Notes: a model not told the origin generated them from the letters alone. 64,000 nucleotides of DNA from an uncultured Carboxylicivirga sp. (GCF_963674565.1 NZ_OY771430.1:4278001-4342000), one strand, 5' to 3'; shown: positions 26,211 through 36,363, counted from the first letter of the stretch. Translations and numbers: made by a program.

Positions 26211-27839
26211 TTAAACAAATAACTGGGTAAACGAAAATGTTGAAACATCAAATAATCCTCTGTCTCCAATTTTTAATTTAGGAATAACAAGAAGCGACAT
26301 AAATGCTAAAGTCATAAATGGAGCTTTTAATAATACACCTGAATTAAATACAAATTCATTCAGTTCTTTATAAATTTTAGCTACTTCCTCTCCTTCCATA
26401 TCCGACATCAAACCAGCAACGGGAAGAGGTAAACTTATTAAATGATCCTCATTACATGCAACCAATCCACCTTTCATATCAATTAGTGAATTAATAGCTT
26501 TAACCAATGATTGATCATCACATCCAATAGCTACAATATTATGACTATCATGTGCAACAGAACTGGCAAGAGCTCCTTTCTTCAGTCCAAATCCTTTAAT
26601 AAAACCTATTGCTGGCCTTGAAGGTTGATATCTATTTAATACAACTATTTTAAGAATATCATTAGTTAGATCAGTTTTCACAAACTCATCTTTTTGATCA
26701 GTTAAATCCCACAAAAATTCTTTGGTTAACAACTCACCATCCTCAGCTTCTATAACTCTTATTTTTGAAGCATCGTCTGGTATCGAAACATTCAAATCAT
26801 CTTCAGAAATATAATTACACTCAAATTTATTAACCTTTAATATGGGTTTCAATTCAAAAAGTGGTTTATTATTTTCTGCAACTTTAACTCCATCAATATA
26901 TGTTTCTAAAACAGTAAAATCACTTAAATTATCAACAACAATAAAATCTGCCCGATCCCCTTCACGTAGTAATCCGACCGGAAGTTTATAATGGGATACA
27001 GGATTTAAAACTGCTGCCTTATATATTTCAAAAATGGAATATCCCTTATTTAATGCTAATCGAACCAATCGATCTATATGTCCCAATTCCATAATTAAAT
27101 CAGGATGACTATCATCAGTACACAACATAACATTATCAGGATAAGATCGAATTAAAGTGTGTAACGATTCAAAATTTCGGGCAGCACTACCTTCCCTGAT
27201 TTGAATCATCATGCCCAACTTTATTTTATCGATGGCTTCTTGTAGAGTCGAACATTCATGATCAGTAGAAATTCCCGCTGCAGCATATTTTACTAAATCG
27301 TCACCTGTCAAACTCGGCGCATGACCATCAATTGGCTTATTATACTTTCTAGCTAAATCTAATTTTTCTTTAACTTCAGGAACATCATAAATTACTCCCG
27401 GAAAATTCATCATTTCAGCTAAAAAAGAGGCCCCATTTGAAAATAAATATTCAACATCGTCTACTTCTATTTTACCTCCTGATGTTTCAAAATCTGTTGC
27501 AGGAACACAAGACGGAACACCAAAAAAACACTTTAAAGGAGTAGTTTCAGCATCCTTAATCATATACTCTACCCCTTCTCTTCCTAATACATTTGCAATC
27601 TCATGAGGATCCGAAACAACTGCAACTGTTCCACGTGGAACGATCATTCTAGAAAATCGACTTGGGACAGTCATTGAACTTTCAATATGAACATGAGAAT
27701 CGATTAATCCCGGCAAGATAAAGTTTGAATAAATCTCGTCATACATTTTAATTGAATCAATTATTCCATTAGTAATAATAATTTCTACCGGATAAATATT
27801 ATTAAGATGTATATCAACTAAATTTCCTTTTATAATCAT
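26211..27839 (-). CDS. ade: Adenine deaminase
   Basis: Amidohydrolase of 542 residues converting adenine to hypoxanthine. Metal-ligand motifs are GLIDSHVHIESSM (around 42-54), GHAPSL, STDHE and the TDDSHPD aspartate site; the C-terminal Ade-specific domain contains SSVAHDSHNIVAIG. From memory, related Bacteroidales carry adenine phosphoribosyltransferase (apt) between mnmG and uvrC; here ade holds that slot. A parS-like site lies inside the gene, near its 5' end. Confidence 0.94.
   Translation of the reverse strand: MIIKGNLVDIHLNNIYPVEIIITNGIIDSIKMYDEIYSNFILPGLIDSHVHIESSMTVPSRFSRMIVPRGTVAVVSDPHEIANVLGREGVEYMIKDAETTPLKCFFGVPSCVPATDFETSGGKIEVDDVEYLFSNGASFLAEMMNFPGVIYDVPEVKEKLDLARKYNKPIDGHAPSLTGDDLVKYAAAGISTDHECSTLQEAIDKIKLGMMIQIREGSAARNFESLHTLIRSYPDNVMLCTDDSHPDLIMELGHIDRLVRLALNKGYSIFEIYKAAVLNPVSHYKLPVGLLREGDRADFIVVDNLSDFTVLETYIDGVKVAENNKPLFELKPILKVNKFECNYISEDDLNVSIPDDASKIRVIEAEDGELLTKEFLWDLTDQKDEFVKTDLTNDILKIVVLNRYQPSRPAIGFIKGFGLKKGALASSVAHDSHNIVAIGCDDQSLVKAINSLIDMKGGLVACNEDHLISLPLPVAGLMSDMEGEEVAKIYKELNEFVFNSGVLLKAPFMTLAFMSLLVIPKLKIGDRGLFDVSTFSFTQLFV
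27627..27642. other. parS-like ParB-binding site inside ade
   Basis: TGTTCCACGTGGAACG fits the degenerate parS consensus TGTTNCACGTGNAACA at every position but the last. It lies about 200 bases from the start of ade and 212 bases from the perfect site at 27854, which makes chance less likely. Confidence 0.65.
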
Positions 27840-27853
27840 AAATAAAGATTTTT

Positions 27854-27869
27854 TGTTCCACGTGAAACA
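27854..27869. other. parS site (ParB-binding centromere)
   Basis: TGTTCCACGTGAAACA is an exact match to the well-known 16-bp chromosomal parS consensus bound by ParB/Spo0J. It occupies the 30-base gap between mnmG and ade and ends directly at the mnmG stop codon. Confidence 0.9.
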
Positions 27870-29747
27870 CTATCTACCTAATAAGACTAACAAAACATTA
27901 ATATCACTTGGAGAAACTCCAGAAATACGACTAGCTTGTCCTATAGTTTCTGGGTCAATTTTAGAAAGCTTTTGTCTACCTTCAGTTGAAATAGTATGGA
28001 TAGATTCGTAATTAAACTTACCTCTGATTTTTAAATTCTCTAATCGAGTAAATTTATCAGCTAATAATTTTTCACGTTTTATATAACCTGAATACTTTAA
28101 TGAAATTTCTACAGATTCTAAAATTTCCTCTAACCTATCAGACGGTATTAAAGCTGACTTATCTTTTAACGGTTTAATAAAACTATATAAATCAAAAATA
28201 TTAATTTGAGGTCGCATTAAAATATCTACAAGTTTTACACCTTGTTTTAAAGGAGTAGTACCTTTTTCAATAAGCCAATCATTAATTTTATCTTTCTTTA
28301 CACTAAAAGTATTTATGAATTCAATTAACTCATCCTTAAGTGCAATTTTTTGGTTTAAATAATTTAACCGATCCTCCTTAGCTAAACCAAAATTATAACT
28401 TTTCTGAGTTAATCGAATATCAGCATCATCCTGTCTAAGTAATATTCTAAACTCTGCTCTGGATGTAAACATACGATATGGTTCATCCACACCTTTGGTA
28501 ACCAAATCATCAATTAAGACACCAATATATGCTTCATCTCTTGATAAAACGATTTCATCTAAATCATTTATTTTTTGATGTGCATTAATTCCTGCCATTA
28601 AACCTTGAGCCGCTGCTTCCTCATATCCTGTAGTACCATTAATTTGTCCGGCAAAAAATAGATTAGATATTGCCTTTACTTCCAAAGTATGCTTTAGCTG
28701 TGTTGGATCAAAATAATCATATTCGATTGCATATCCAGGTCTGAATATTTTAGCTTCTTCCAACCCAGGAATTAATTTTAAAGCATCAACCTGAACTTGT
28801 AATGGCAATGAACTACTAAAACCATTAAGATAATATTCAACAGTATCTTCACCTTCAGGTTCTAAAAATAACTGATGTCTTTCTTTCTCAGCAAAAGTAA
28901 CGATCTTAGTTTCGATACTTGGACAATAACGAGGACCAATACTTTGAATAGTTCCATTATACATTGGTGATTCCTCAAGACCTTCTTCTAACTTTGAATG
29001 AACATCCAAATTTGTATAAGTTACAAAACAACTTCTTTGCTTAAGTAACTTATTTGATCCAGGCATAAAACTAAACTTATAAAAAGAATCTTCACCGGCC
29101 TGTTCTTCTAATTTACTAAAATTAATACTACGTTCATCAATACGCACAGGTGTACCAGTTTTCATACGACCTACTTTAAGACCATGTGAAAATAAGGTTT
29201 CTGAGAGTCCTTTTGAGCTAGGTTCAGAAATCCTACCTCCTTCTAACTGTACTGATCCTATGTGCATTAGCCCATTTAAGAAAGTACCCGTTGTTAAAAT
29301 AACTGCCGTTGATTCGAACGTTACATTATTTTTTGTTCTAACGCCCTTAATTATGTTATCTTGAATTACAAAATCAGTAACAGTATCCTGCCAGAAAAAA
29401 ACATTAGGAATTGCTTCAAGTTGTTTTCTCCATTCCGAAGAAAACACCATTCTATCACATTGCGCTCTTGGGCTCCACATAGCAGGTCCTTTAGAACGAT
29501 TTAACATGCGAAACTGAATAGAACTCTTATCAGTAATAATTCCCATGTAACCACCAAGCGCATCAATCTCCCGCACAATTTGTCCTTTTGCAATACCACC
29601 AACAGCAGGATTACATGACATTTGTGCAAATCTTGACATATCCATAGTGATCATGAGTACTTTACTACCCATATTAGCTGCTGCTGCTGCTGCTTCACAT
29701 CCAGCATGACCACCACCGACAACAATAATATCGTATTTGAATTCCAT
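27870..29747 (-). CDS. mnmG: tRNA uridine 5-carboxymethylaminomethyl modification enzyme MnmG (GidA)
   Basis: FAD-dependent partner of MnmE that modifies U34 of tRNAs. It has 625 residues, the usual size. The FAD fingerprint GGGHAGCEAA is at residues 11-20, followed by SCNPAVGGIAKG and the GTTGYEEAAAQG segment near 370; the C-terminal helical MnmE-binding domain is complete. In many bacteria this gene lies near the origin beside parA-parB; those genes are not here, but a parS site touches its stop codon. Confidence 0.97.
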   Translation of the reverse strand: MEFKYDIIVVGGGHAGCEAAAAAANMGSKVLMITMDMSRFAQMSCNPAVGGIAKGQIVREIDALGGYMGIITDKSSIQFRMLNRSKGPAMWSPRAQCDRMVFSSEWRKQLEAIPNVFFWQDTVTDFVIQDNIIKGVRTKNNVTFESTAVILTTGTFLNGLMHIGSVQLEGGRISEPSSKGLSETLFSHGLKVGRMKTGTPVRIDERSINFSKLEEQAGEDSFYKFSFMPGSNKLLKQRSCFVTYTNLDVHSKLEEGLEESPMYNGTIQSIGPRYCPSIETKIVTFAEKERHQLFLEPEGEDTVEYYLNGFSSSLPLQVQVDALKLIPGLEEAKIFRPGYAIEYDYFDPTQLKHTLEVKAISNLFFAGQINGTTGYEEAAAQGLMAGINAHQKINDLDEIVLSRDEAYIGVLIDDLVTKGVDEPYRMFTSRAEFRILLRQDDADIRLTQKSYNFGLAKEDRLNYLNQKIALKDELIEFINTFSVKKDKINDWLIEKGTTPLKQGVKLVDILMRPQINIFDLYSFIKPLKDKSALIPSDRLEEILESVEISLKYSGYIKREKLLADKFTRLENLKIRGKFNYESIHTISTEGRQKLSKIDPETIGQASRISGVSPSDINVLLVLLGR

Positions 29748-29783
29748 TAAAAAGTAATTTTAACTGCAAGATAAACAGCAAAA

Positions 29784-30206
29784 TTACTTAAAAGTTGTGT
29801 ATAAGTTGAGAGCTTGATCTTCTAATTCACGCATTTTAACTTCTTCATCAGGGGTTTTGTCTTTAAAACCACATAAATGTAAAATGCCATGAATAACAAC
29901 CCTTAATAATTCATTATCAAAGCTAATATTAAGAAGATCTGCATTTGACTTAACAGTATCAATACTTATAATTAAATCACCTGAAATAACACTATTTAAG
30001 GAGTAATCAAATGTTATAATATCAGTATAATAATCGTGATTTAAATATTGCCTGTTAGTTTGAAGTATATAATCATCAGAACAGAAGAAATAATTTATTT
30101 CTCCTAATTGAAAACCGTGAGACTTAGTGACGCTTTCAATCCAAAAATTAACAACATCATTTATTACGTCCGGAATAAAACCATCTTCTGATTGAAAATG
30201 AATCAT
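29784..30206 (-). CDS. ybeY: rRNA maturation endoribonuclease YbeY
   Basis: Single-strand RNase of 140 residues acting in 16S rRNA 3' processing and quality control. The zinc motif reads HGILHLCGFKDK instead of HGxLHLxGYDH: the first two histidines are kept, the third position carries Asp-Lys. This replacement is common in Bacteroidota homologues as I recall them, so the enzyme is probably active. Directly follows the HATPase gene and precedes mnmG by 36 bases. Confidence 0.93.
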   Translation of the reverse strand: MIHFQSEDGFIPDVINDVVNFWIESVTKSHGFQLGEINYFFCSDDYILQTNRQYLNHDYYTDIITFDYSLNSVISGDLIISIDTVKSNADLLNISFDNELLRVVIHGILHLCGFKDKTPDEEVKMRELEDQALNLYTTFK

Positions 30207-30614
30207 TTATACAATATTAAACTGCATTTTAACAGTACTGCCATTGTTTTCAAATTCAATTTCGTCAGCTAAATGATGCATTAAGAAAATTCCTCTTCCA
30301 TGAGTTTTTTCGAGGTTCTCAGGTTTAGTTGGATCGGGAACATTGGTATAATCAAATCCAGATCCTTCATCAATAATTATGAACTCTACCTTATCCTCCT
30401 GAATACTATACTCCACAGTAACATTCTTAGACTTATCTAATTTATTACCATGTACAATAGCATTGTTAACACCTTCAACAACACCTAAAAGTAGCTTTCC
30501 GTATATATCATTATGAAGATCATAATGATTTGAAAGATCATCAATTAGTTTCTCAACTAAATTAATGTTTTTTGTATCAGAGTTAAAGACTAATTTATCC
30601 ACAGTTAGTTCCAT
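30207..30614 (-). CDS. RsbW-like ATP-binding protein (HATPase_c)
   Basis: Protein of 135 residues with a stand-alone GHKL ATPase domain: N-box EGVNNAIVHGNKLD (~47-60), G1 box DEGSGFDYTNVPDP and G2 box THGRGIFLM. This matches anti-sigma-factor kinases of the RsbW/SpoIIAB type. No anti-anti-sigma or sigma gene is beside it, so the target is unknown. It heads the operon with ybeY, mnmG, ade and uvrC; its stop adjoins the ybeY start. Confidence 0.88.
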   Translation of the reverse strand: MELTVDKLVFNSDTKNINLVEKLIDDLSNHYDLHNDIYGKLLLGVVEGVNNAIVHGNKLDKSKNVTVEYSIQEDKVEFIIIDEGSGFDYTNVPDPTKPENLEKTHGRGIFLMHHLADEIEFENNGSTVKMQFNIV

Positions 30615-30731
30615 TAATATCTCATTATACCGATTAGAATTGGTAAAAATATCTATAGTTCATGTCTACATCATCCTTTTATACTGCAAAATAAACAAAG
30701 TGTTCCATTTTTTTTACAAAATATTAAGAAA

Positions 30732-31877
30732 TTAATTTTTTAGCCATTTTTCAGGATTTAATTTTACATTTTGTTCCCATATCTCAAAATGCAAAACATT
30801 AGAATTTTCGCCTTCTCCATCATAAATTTCACCGATCATCGAACCATTAATCACCTTATCTCCTTTTTTAAGAAGCACAGATTTTAAATTAGCATATACT
30901 GTGAGATATTTTCCATGACGTATAATTACAGTTTTATTATATCCTGGTATCGTAACAATTCTTGAAACGACACCATCGAAAACAACCCTACATTTATTAT
31001 CATTTTGACATTGAATATCAATACCATTATTATTTACTTTAACATACTTCAATACAGGATGTTGGTGTTCGCCAAATTTAGATATTATAATTCCAGAATT
31101 TACAGGCCAAATTAACTTACCTACTGCTTTATTAAAATCAGATGCTGTAAATGTCTCCTTACTTGATTCTTCAATTAACTTTAAAATTGCTTTTTCTAAC
31201 TTTTCCAGGGACTGTTGATTTTTCTTTATTTGAGCTTTTAAATCCCTTTCTTTTCTTTTTAAAGAGTCTATTGAATTATCAAGATTTCTTCTACTTTTTA
31301 ATAGTTCCTCTTTCTCTTTTAATACAGCGTTTAAGGTATTATTTTGTACCTTTAATTTAACTTCTAATAATGACTTTTTCTCTTCCAATTCGGTTGTTCT
31401 AGTCTGAATTAGAATTCCTTGATTCTTTCTGAATTTATTATATTCCTTGAATAAAATAAATCTGCGATATGCTTCATTAAAACTCTCTGCACCAAGAAAA
31501 AAAGCAACTTCATTATAAATTTTTCTATTTTCAAAACTCTTTTGAATCAAGCGTGCATAATCAGATTTAATCTGCTCTAATTCCAGGACAGATTTATCGA
31601 TATCAATTTTCAGATTATTTATTTCGCTATTTAATATGCTTATTTCCTTATTGTATACATTAATTAGTTCTTCCCTTGATGAAATCTGAGAGTTGATGAG
31701 TTTTACATTTGTTAAGGCTTTATTTTTTTGATTGCCATATAAAAGAAGCATCTTAGATGATTTCTCCAATTGTTCTTCCAAACGTTTCTTTTGTGATTGT
31801 AAATCACTTAAATTTTGACCAAATAAAGGCAAAATAAGAAACAGAAAGTATAATATTAAAGAATATCTTAAACGCAT
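30732..31877 (-). CDS. EnvC-like murein hydrolase activator with degenerate LytM (M23) domain
   Basis: Protein of 381 residues: signal peptide (to ~FGQ, 21), long coiled coil (~22-235), then a C-terminal LytM domain (~260-381). The zinc site is incomplete: the usual HxxxxxxxD region reads NNNGIDI and the HxH pair reads YANL, while LHFEI is kept. Such degenerate LytM proteins activate amidases at the division site rather than cutting murein themselves. It follows the DUF4292 gene by 2 bases, the usual block order in this phylum. Confidence 0.9.
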   Translation of the reverse strand: MRLRYSLILYFLFLILPLFGQNLSDLQSQKKRLEEQLEKSSKMLLLYGNQKNKALTNVKLINSQISSREELINVYNKEISILNSEINNLKIDIDKSVLELEQIKSDYARLIQKSFENRKIYNEVAFFLGAESFNEAYRRFILFKEYNKFRKNQGILIQTRTTELEEKKSLLEVKLKVQNNTLNAVLKEKEELLKSRRNLDNSIDSLKRKERDLKAQIKKNQQSLEKLEKAILKLIEESSKETFTASDFNKAVGKLIWPVNSGIIISKFGEHQHPVLKYVKVNNNGIDIQCQNDNKCRVVFDGVVSRIVTIPGYNKTVIIRHGKYLTVYANLKSVLLKKGDKVINGSMIGEIYDGEGENSNVLHFEIWEQNVKLNPEKWLKN

Positions 31878-31879
31878 TA

Positions 31880-32716
31880 TTATAGAGTCTTTTTAGTATA
31901 TTTTTCAGATATTTTAAAACCTAATGAGTTAGTACTGTCGAATTCTATATCATCGAATTTTAACTCAATAATGAATTTATTTAAGCCACGAATACCTGAA
32001 ATTTTTAACTGTCCAGGAAACAATCCATTATTGACTTCAAAAAAATCAGCATAAGTAATATCTATAACACCATTGGAATTAAAATCCTTTATATACGTTC
32101 TATTAACCTTAAAAACTTCAGGTAATATATAAAATTCATGAAGAACCAATTCCTTTTTAACACCTTTACGTTCAATTCTTTCCGCCCTTCCTTGCTTTAA
32201 TGATTGAAAGACGTAAAGGTCATTTGAAACATCATGTTTATATTTCTTTATACCATCAAGTGGATCAACATCTGGTGGATATACAAAAATTTCATTGGCA
32301 AGAATACTATGGACCGTATTAAAATCCAATTCAAGCATGAATTTTTCCCATAAGTACTCATAATTACCACTTAAATAATCCCTTTTTGTTCTATCTAAAA
32401 TTTCAACCTTATTACTACTAAGTCTTACTCTGAAAAGCTCTATACCCATTAAAGGATTTATTGAAATAACAATCGAACTATCCCTATAAAGGTATATATT
32501 ACCTTTGAATGATTTACTTTCACCATTTATTTCAATATCAGCTTTAAACTTTTTAAAAAAGATGGTATTATAATCTAAGTAACTATCACTAATGCTCTTT
32601 AATAATCTTATGTCAGTAATATTTTTTAATTCTCCATGTCTATCATAATATGTGCGTGTACTTTTACATGAAACCAGTACTAAAAAAATTACATATAATA
32701 CTATTCTTCTTCTCAC
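31880..32716 (-). CDS. DUF4292 lipoprotein (LolB-like fold)
   Basis: Lipoprotein of 278 residues with lipobox LVSC (Cys17). The family DUF4292 is restricted to Bacteroidota and predicted to fold like LolA/LolB, suggesting lipid or lipoprotein handling at the outer membrane; this is inference from the fold. It overlaps the TPR gene stop by 4 bases and precedes the EnvC-like gene, so all three are probably translated as a unit. Confidence 0.83.
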   Translation of the reverse strand: MRRRIVLYVIFLVLVSCKSTRTYYDRHGELKNITDIRLLKSISDSYLDYNTIFFKKFKADIEINGESKSFKGNIYLYRDSSIVISINPLMGIELFRVRLSSNKVEILDRTKRDYLSGNYEYLWEKFMLELDFNTVHSILANEIFVYPPDVDPLDGIKKYKHDVSNDLYVFQSLKQGRAERIERKGVKKELVLHEFYILPEVFKVNRTYIKDFNSNGVIDITYADFFEVNNGLFPGQLKISGIRGLNKFIIELKFDDIEFDSTNSLGFKISEKYTKKTL

Positions 32717-34461
32717 TCTTCTATATATGACTTAGTTTCAATTTTCTTTTTCAATAATTCGCTGGTGTTACCCATTGATTCGGATAAATTCCATTGCTTA
32801 AGCGCATTATCAACATCTCCATTTTTAAATAAAATATCTCCATAATGCTCAACAATGACATCACTTTCATTACCACCGTTATCAAGGGCTCTTTCAATTA
32901 TATATTTGGCTTCGAAATATCTTTCTCTTTTAAACAGAACCCAGGCATATGTATCAAGATAAGTAGCATTACTAGGTTCTAAATCAATACATTTACTACT
33001 CATTTTTTCTGCCTTTTCCAGATTCTTATTTTCAAGAGTCAAATAGTAGCTATAATTATTAAGTACAACGATATTAAACTCATCAATTTTTAAGGATTCT
33101 TCATAAACAGCGAAAGCTTTATCAGCTTGATTTAAAGAATAGTAAACATCACCCATAGTTGCAAGATATTGAGCCTTTAGAGCCTTATTGTCACCAACAT
33201 ACAGATAACCTTTTTCTAACAATTCTAAAGCTATTTCATTATTCTGAATTTGCATGGCAGCAGAAGCACCGATTAAATAGAAAAAAGAATTTTGAGGAAA
33301 ATAAGAAACAGCTGTTTTTGCTTTATCGAAAACAAGCTTATAGTCTTCATTATTTAATAAAAGTAAAATATACTCTTGCCATATTAATTCATTCTTTGCC
33401 TGAATACTAAGAGCATGCTCATATGATTCTAATGCTTTATTATCCTTATTTATTGCTTTATAATAATTACCTAAATAGATATAAGCATTTGATTCAAATG
33501 GATGAGTCTCTATTAAAACTTTGAAAAAATCCTCTAGATAATCGTGTTCAATGATTGTACCGTTACCTTCCATTAAAAGAGGCATTATTCTTTGAAATTT
33601 AACATCAAAAGAAGTTGACTTTTGACTTAAACCTTTTAAATAATAATCTTTAAAGGCTAAAGTATCATTTTCAGATTTTGCAATATTTCCCAAGCTAAAA
33701 TATGCCAATGCATTTTCAGGATCTTTTTCCAGAACAACATTAAAAGAGGCTTTAGCATTTTCTATATCATTTACATAAAGGTAATAATCAGCCAAATATC
33801 CATAAAATCTGGGTTCATCAGGATATTTCTTTATTAATTTCTGTACTTCAACTAAAGCACTTTTATTATCACCTTTTTGTAAATAAACCTGTTCCTTTTC
33901 AAGAATAAGAATTTCATTAAGACCAATTCGTTTCTCCAATTGGTCGTATGCTTTAATTGCCTTATCAAATTGACTATTATTAGCATACATTTGTGCCAGA
34001 CCATACAAATATTCATCATTATCTGAATCGTTAGCAACAAGCTTTTCATAAATTGATATAGCTTTTTGACCTTCTTTATTTTGTTGATACAATTCAGCTA
34101 ATAACAAACTATACCATATATTTTCAGGTTCAATAACTACAGCTCTTTCTAATAATACTTGAGCCTTATTAACTTCATTACCAGCAACCAGAATATTTGC
34201 TAATTCATACATTGATGCACTGCTGGTAGGGTCAATTTTTAAACATTCGGTAAGATACATAGCAGCTTTTTGTAGGTTACCTTTCATTTTTTCCCTACCT
34301 GCCTCATAGAAAAAGTAATCAAATTTTCTTTGATCAGATTCATCAAGAACAACTTTGTCAATACTGTCTGAATTAACTTCCTCACTAGTAACATTTTTTG
34401 AAATTTTACATGAAGAAAAAATCAGCAATATTGTCAATATTATTATATTATATTTTTTCAT
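32713..34461 (-). CDS. TPR-repeat lipoprotein
   Basis: About 582 residues from the ATG at 34461 (MKKYNIIIL...), giving a proper lipobox FSSC with Cys18; the frame could extend upstream to 34509 but would lose the signal peptide. The rest is a run of roughly a dozen tetratricopeptide repeats (AAMYLTECLKIDPTSSASMY, FDKAIKAYDQLEK, KALESYEHALSI and others). It is probably a scaffold at the inner face of the outer membrane. It lies 4 bases after the dut stop. Confidence 0.9.
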   Translation of the reverse strand: MKKYNIIILTILLIFSSCKISKNVTSEEVNSDSIDKVVLDESDQRKFDYFFYEAGREKMKGNLQKAAMYLTECLKIDPTSSASMYELANILVAGNEVNKAQVLLERAVVIEPENIWYSLLLAELYQQNKEGQKAISIYEKLVANDSDNDEYLYGLAQMYANNSQFDKAIKAYDQLEKRIGLNEILILEKEQVYLQKGDNKSALVEVQKLIKKYPDEPRFYGYLADYYLYVNDIENAKASFNVVLEKDPENALAYFSLGNIAKSENDTLAFKDYYLKGLSQKSTSFDVKFQRIMPLLMEGNGTIIEHDYLEDFFKVLIETHPFESNAYIYLGNYYKAINKDNKALESYEHALSIQAKNELIWQEYILLLLNNEDYKLVFDKAKTAVSYFPQNSFFYLIGASAAMQIQNNEIALELLEKGYLYVGDNKALKAQYLATMGDVYYSLNQADKAFAVYEESLKIDEFNIVVLNNYSYYLTLENKNLEKAEKMSSKCIDLEPSNATYLDTYAWVLFKRERYFEAKYIIERALDNGGNESDVIVEHYGDILFKNGDVDNALKQWNLSESMGNTSELLKKKIETKSYIEE

Positions 34462-34465
34462 AAGA

Positions 34466-34903
34466 TTAATTTGTACCAGTGTGACCAAAGCCACCAGTTC
34501 CTCTAACACTATCTTCTAATATTTCAACTTCTTTAAGAGTTACTTTAGTATATTCAGTAATAATCATCTGACAAATTCTTTCACCGTCATTAACGACAAA
34601 ATCAGTATCGGAAAGATTAACCAAAATTACTTTAACCTCTCCACGATAATCAGCATCTATTGTACCAGGACTATTTAGAACAGTTAAACCATGCTTAGCA
34701 GCCAAACCACTTCGAGGTCTAATTTGAGCTTCATGACCTTCTGGTAATTGAATATAAAGTCCAGTCGGTATCATTGCACGTTGCAAAGGCTTTAACACAA
34801 CTGGAGAATCTAGATTTGCACGCAAATCCATTCCAGATGAATGCTCTGTGCTATATTGTGGAAGTTGGTGTTTTCCTTTATTTACTATTTTGACTATACT
34901 CAT
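34466..34903 (-). CDS. dut: Deoxyuridine 5'-triphosphate nucleotidohydrolase
   Basis: Hydrolyses dUTP to dUMP and PPi, keeping uracil out of DNA. It has 145 residues, the usual trimeric length. The five motifs are visible: SGMDLRA, RPRSGLAAKHG, NSPGTIDADYRGE, GERICQMII and the C-terminal RGTGGFGHTG. It overlaps the flippase gene by 4 bases. Confidence 0.97.
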   Translation of the reverse strand: MSIVKIVNKGKHQLPQYSTEHSSGMDLRANLDSPVVLKPLQRAMIPTGLYIQLPEGHEAQIRPRSGLAAKHGLTVLNSPGTIDADYRGEVKVILVNLSDTDFVVNDGERICQMIITEYTKVTLKEVEILEDSVRGTGGFGHTGTN

Positions 34904-36360
34904 TTTAATATTTTTCTAAAATTCTTACGTTCAAATAATACAACAGCTCCTATATATGAAACAAATATAAACCCTTTAAGTACCAATAATAAAAGATTAT
35001 TATTAAGAGTTATAAATGAAGCTAAATAAACAATAACTATACCAGATAGAGTATATAATATAATAGTTTTAACCGGGTAATTAATAGGATAAAACTTTTG
35101 TCCAAAAAAATAAGACAATATCATCATTAAAAAGAAACAAATAAAAGAACTTATAGCAGCACCTATATAACCAAACTTAGGAACTAAAACTATATTCAAA
35201 ATAATTACAATGAAAGCTCCAAATCCACTTATATAAGCCCCATATTTCGTTTTATCTGTTAACTTATACCATAATGATAATGAATAATAAATACCAAAGA
35301 ATAACTGACCTAAGAGAACAAATGGAATTATTATATTTCCTTCATAATATTCTGGTAAAAGAAATAGATTTACTACATCCAGAAAAAGCAATACCCCTAC
35401 ATAAATAATTATTCCAAATATTACAAAGTACTTTAGAATTCTAGCATATAAATCTTTAGATGCATTTTCTTTTCCTTCTTTAAAGAAGAAAGGTTCAAAA
35501 GCTAATCTATAAGATTGAATAAATAACATCATTAAAACGCCGATTTTATAATTAGCAGAATAAATACCTAATGCCTTCATTGCATTCTCAGGCAATAATT
35601 GAAGCATTAAAATTTTGTCAGCATTTTGAATAAGCATTCCAAAAAGTCCAACAATCATTATTGGAGCAGAATATTTTAAAATTGGTTTTAAAGTATAAAA
35701 AATGAATTTACCTGAATTTTTTAAAATATAAGGAATAAAATAAACACCTATAAAAGCAGAACTTAAAATATTAGCTATAAAAACGTATTTAAGCCTGTTA
35801 TTTGAATCAAATAATGAATCAACCCAGCTAATATCGTTTTTGACTAAATAAGGTAAAATAACAAGGAAAAATACGTTTAATAGGATATTAAGGAGAACCT
35901 GAATCAACCGTAAGCTGGCATACTTAATTTTTAGATTTCGATATCGTAAATCAGCAAATGGTAAACTTACAATTGCATCAGTGGACACAATTATAGCACC
36001 ATACTTAAAAATATTAGCAGTAAGATACTGATTACCAATTAAATTAGTAATAGGCTCTATTAAAATAAAAACAACTAGAAGAAAAGAAAAAGATATAACA
36101 GTTATAAAAGCAGTTAACGACTTTAGTAAATCATTCTTATTTTGATCCGTAACAAAACGAAAATAGCCTGTTTCTAATCCAAAAGTTAATAAGACCAGAA
36201 CAACAGCAATATAACTATAGATGTTGGTTACACCTCCAAACAACTCAGGATCAAGTGTACGAATATAAAATGGCATCAAAAGCCAAGCTAATAAACGGCT
36301 TATAATAGTACTTGCTCCATAAATGACAGTTTCACCTGCCAGACTCTTTAACTTACTCAC
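34900..36360 (-). CDS. Polysaccharide flippase (Wzx/MATE-like)
   Basis: Integral membrane protein of 486 residues with about 12-14 hydrophobic segments. The opening LAGETVIYGASTIISRLLAWLLMPFYIRTL is typical of polysaccharide biosynthesis (PST) export proteins. It probably flips a lipid-linked oligosaccharide or a murein precursor. It lies in the conserved ruvB-flippase-dut block without other glycan genes, which argues for a housekeeping substrate, but that is inference. Confidence 0.9.
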   Translation of the reverse strand: MSKLKSLAGETVIYGASTIISRLLAWLLMPFYIRTLDPELFGGVTNIYSYIAVVLVLLTFGLETGYFRFVTDQNKNDLLKSLTAFITVISFSFLLVVFILIEPITNLIGNQYLTANIFKYGAIIVSTDAIVSLPFADLRYRNLKIKYASLRLIQVLLNILLNVFFLVILPYLVKNDISWVDSLFDSNNRLKYVFIANILSSAFIGVYFIPYILKNSGKFIFYTLKPILKYSAPIMIVGLFGMLIQNADKILMLQLLPENAMKALGIYSANYKIGVLMMLFIQSYRLAFEPFFFKEGKENASKDLYARILKYFVIFGIIIYVGVLLFLDVVNLFLLPEYYEGNIIIPFVLLGQLFFGIYYSLSLWYKLTDKTKYGAYISGFGAFIVIILNIVLVPKFGYIGAAISSFICFFLMMILSYFFGQKFYPINYPVKTIILYTLSGIVIVYLASFITLNNNLLLLVLKGFIFVSYIGAVVLFERKNFRKILK

Positions 36361-36363
36361 TAA

